A stretch of DNA of 6,209 nucleotides from Paracoccaceae bacterium (GTDB lineage Bacteria; Pseudomonadota; Alphaproteobacteria; Rhodobacterales; Rhodobacteraceae): contig JALSGY010000037.1 in assembly GCA_026982515.1 (NCBI GenBank), positions 1 through 6,209 on the forward strand. Reading direction: 5' to 3'. This document shows, in pieces, positions 5,352 through 6,209 of the stretch; within the stretch, counting starts at the first letter, position 1, and every line of letters begins with the position of its first letter. The translations under genes were made by a program, and so were the position numbers. The notes beneath the pieces were generated by a model, which saw only the letters and a program-made list of their open reading frames with translations, did no database searches and was not told the origin of the DNA.

Positions 5352-6209
5352 TTACCCCGCCGCCGCTGCGCTGACGGCGCTTTCGGGCAGTTCCTCGTCG
5401 AAGCAGCGCTGGTAGAACTCGGCCACCGTCTGGCGCTCCAGCTCGTCGCACTTGTTGAGGAAGGTCAGCCGGAAGGCATAGCCGATGTCGCGGAAGATGG
5501 TGGCGTTCTGGGCCCAGTTGATCACCGTGCGCGGGCTCATCACCGTGGACAGATCGCCATTCATGAAGGCGGTACGGGTGAGATCGGCCACGGTCACCAT
5601 CTGGCTGATCTGCCTGCGCCCCTTCTCGGTGTTGTAGATCGGGTTCTTGGCCAGCACGATCGCCGCTTCGGCATCGTGGGACAGGTAGTTCAGCGTGGCG
5701 ACCATCGACCAGCGGTCCATCTGCGCCTGGTTGATCTGCTGCACCCCGTGATAGAGCCCCGTGGTATCGCCCAGGCCCACCGTGTTGGAGGTGGCGAACA
5801 GCCGGAAGCTGGGGTGGGGGGTGATGATCTCGTTCTGATCCAGCAGCGTCAGCTTGCCGTCATGCTCCAGCACCCGCTGGATGACGAACATCACGTCGGC
5901 ACGGCCGGCATCGTATTCGTCGAAGACGATGGCGCAGGCATGGCGCAGTGCCCAGGGCAGGATGCCTTCCTGGAATTCGGTCACCTGCTTGCCGTCCCTG
6001 AGCTTGATCGCATCCTTGCCGATCAGGTCGATGCGCGAGATGTGGGAATCGAGGTTGACGCGCACCATCGGCCAGTTGAGCCGGGCGGCCACCTGCTCGA
6101 TGTGGGTGGACTTGCCGGTGCCGTGGTAGCCTTGGATCATCACCCGCCGGTTATGGGAGAAGCCGGCCAGGATCGCCAGGGTGGTATCCGGGTCGAACTT
6201 GTAGGTGGG
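5352..6209 (-). CDS. cobS: Cobaltochelatase subunit CobS, N-terminus beyond window edge
   Basis: CobS is the AAA+ ATPase subunit of cobaltochelatase. It forms hexameric rings with CobT that power cobalt insertion by CobN in the aerobic cobalamin pathway. The frame is open to the window edge, giving 285 visible residues starting PTYKFDPDTTLAILAGF; the family is about 330 residues long, so about 45 are missing. The first in-window start-like codons lie inside the protein, immediately before the P-loop, and are not real starts. Fragment residues 27-35 are the Walker A motif GYHGTGKST, VFDE at 95-98 the Walker B motif, ATSN at 139-142 sensor 1, and DRW (arginine at 166) a probable arginine finger. 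NLDSHISRIDLIGKDA and DTTGLYHGVQQINQAQ, between these motifs, are typical of CobS and separate it from general MoxR ATPases and from the BchI/ChlI magnesium chelatase subunit. The C-terminal part is helical and ends ESAVSAAAAG before TAA. Any promoter or riboswitch for the operon would be outside the window. Confidence 0.96.
   Translation of the reverse strand, partial: PTYKFDPDTTLAILAGFSHNRRVMIQGYHGTGKSTHIEQVAARLNWPMVRVNLDSHISRIDLIGKDAIKLRDGKQVTEFQEGILPWALRHACAIVFDEYDAGRADVMFVIQRVLEHDGKLTLLDQNEIITPHPSFRLFATSNTVGLGDTTGLYHGVQQINQAQMDRWSMVATLNYLSHDAEAAIVLAKNPIYNTEKGRRQISQMVTVADLTRTAFMNGDLSTVMSPRTVINWAQNATIFRDIGYAFRLTFLNKCDELERQTVAEFYQRCFDEELPESAVSAAAAG

Noticed and set aside
3410..5374. 654-codon open frame on the plus strand, antisense to cobT
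   Set aside because: It mirrors cobT through its whole length. The translation is a compositional product of antisense GC-rich codons (Gly, Ala, Leu, His runs) with no recognisable domain, while CobT on the other strand is unmistakable.
1..6209. Mobile elements, CRISPR arrays, tRNA or rRNA genes, toxin-antitoxin or defence genes
   Set aside because: No direct repeat arrays, transposase or integrase motifs, tRNA-like cloverleaf or small paired genes were seen. Four housekeeping-type genes occupy nearly all of the sequence, with gaps of 70, 131 and 79 bases.

Overview
The window is GC-rich (roughly two thirds G+C by eye) and densely coded. The protein sequences and the intergenic sequence style suggest an alphaproteobacterium, most likely of the Rhodobacteraceae (Rhodobacter/Paracoccus type). 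This rests on recognising the CobS/CobT pair, the ClC variant and the recurrent intergenic motif from memory, not on a search.

Layout from left to right. (1) Positions 1-1393, plus strand: the C-terminal part of a ClC-family chloride channel/transporter, with the N-terminus outside the window. It keeps the gating-glutamate motif but has lost several other hallmark residues. (2) Positions 1394-1463: a 70-base convergent gap with a GC hairpin. (3) Positions 1464-3260, minus strand: a complete three-domain Xaa-Pro aminopeptidase (M24B, aminopeptidase P) with every catalytic and metal residue in place. (4) Positions 3261-3391: a 131-base gap made largely of an imperfect inverted repeat. It appears to combine a terminator for cobT with a promoter and ribosome binding site for the aminopeptidase. 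(5) Positions 3392-5272, minus strand: complete cobT. (6) Positions 5273-5351: a 79-base gap. (7) Positions 5352-6209, minus strand: cobS, complete at its C-terminus and cut by the window edge about 45 residues after the expected start.

CobS (AAA+ ATPase) and CobT (VWA protein) form the chaperone-like ring of the ATP-dependent cobaltochelatase. With CobN (not in this window) they insert cobalt into hydrogenobyrinic acid a,c-diamide in the oxygen-dependent cobalamin pathway. They read in the same direction, cobS first, and are probably one operon. The aminopeptidase lies downstream on the same strand but has its own likely promoter and no evident functional link to cobalamin. The ClC gene is convergent and unrelated.

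I see no undescribed multi-gene system, mobile element, CRISPR array, tRNA or rRNA here. The two points most worth a second look are the unusual ion-pathway residues of the ClC protein and the promoter-inside-terminator arrangement in the cobT-aminopeptidase gap.
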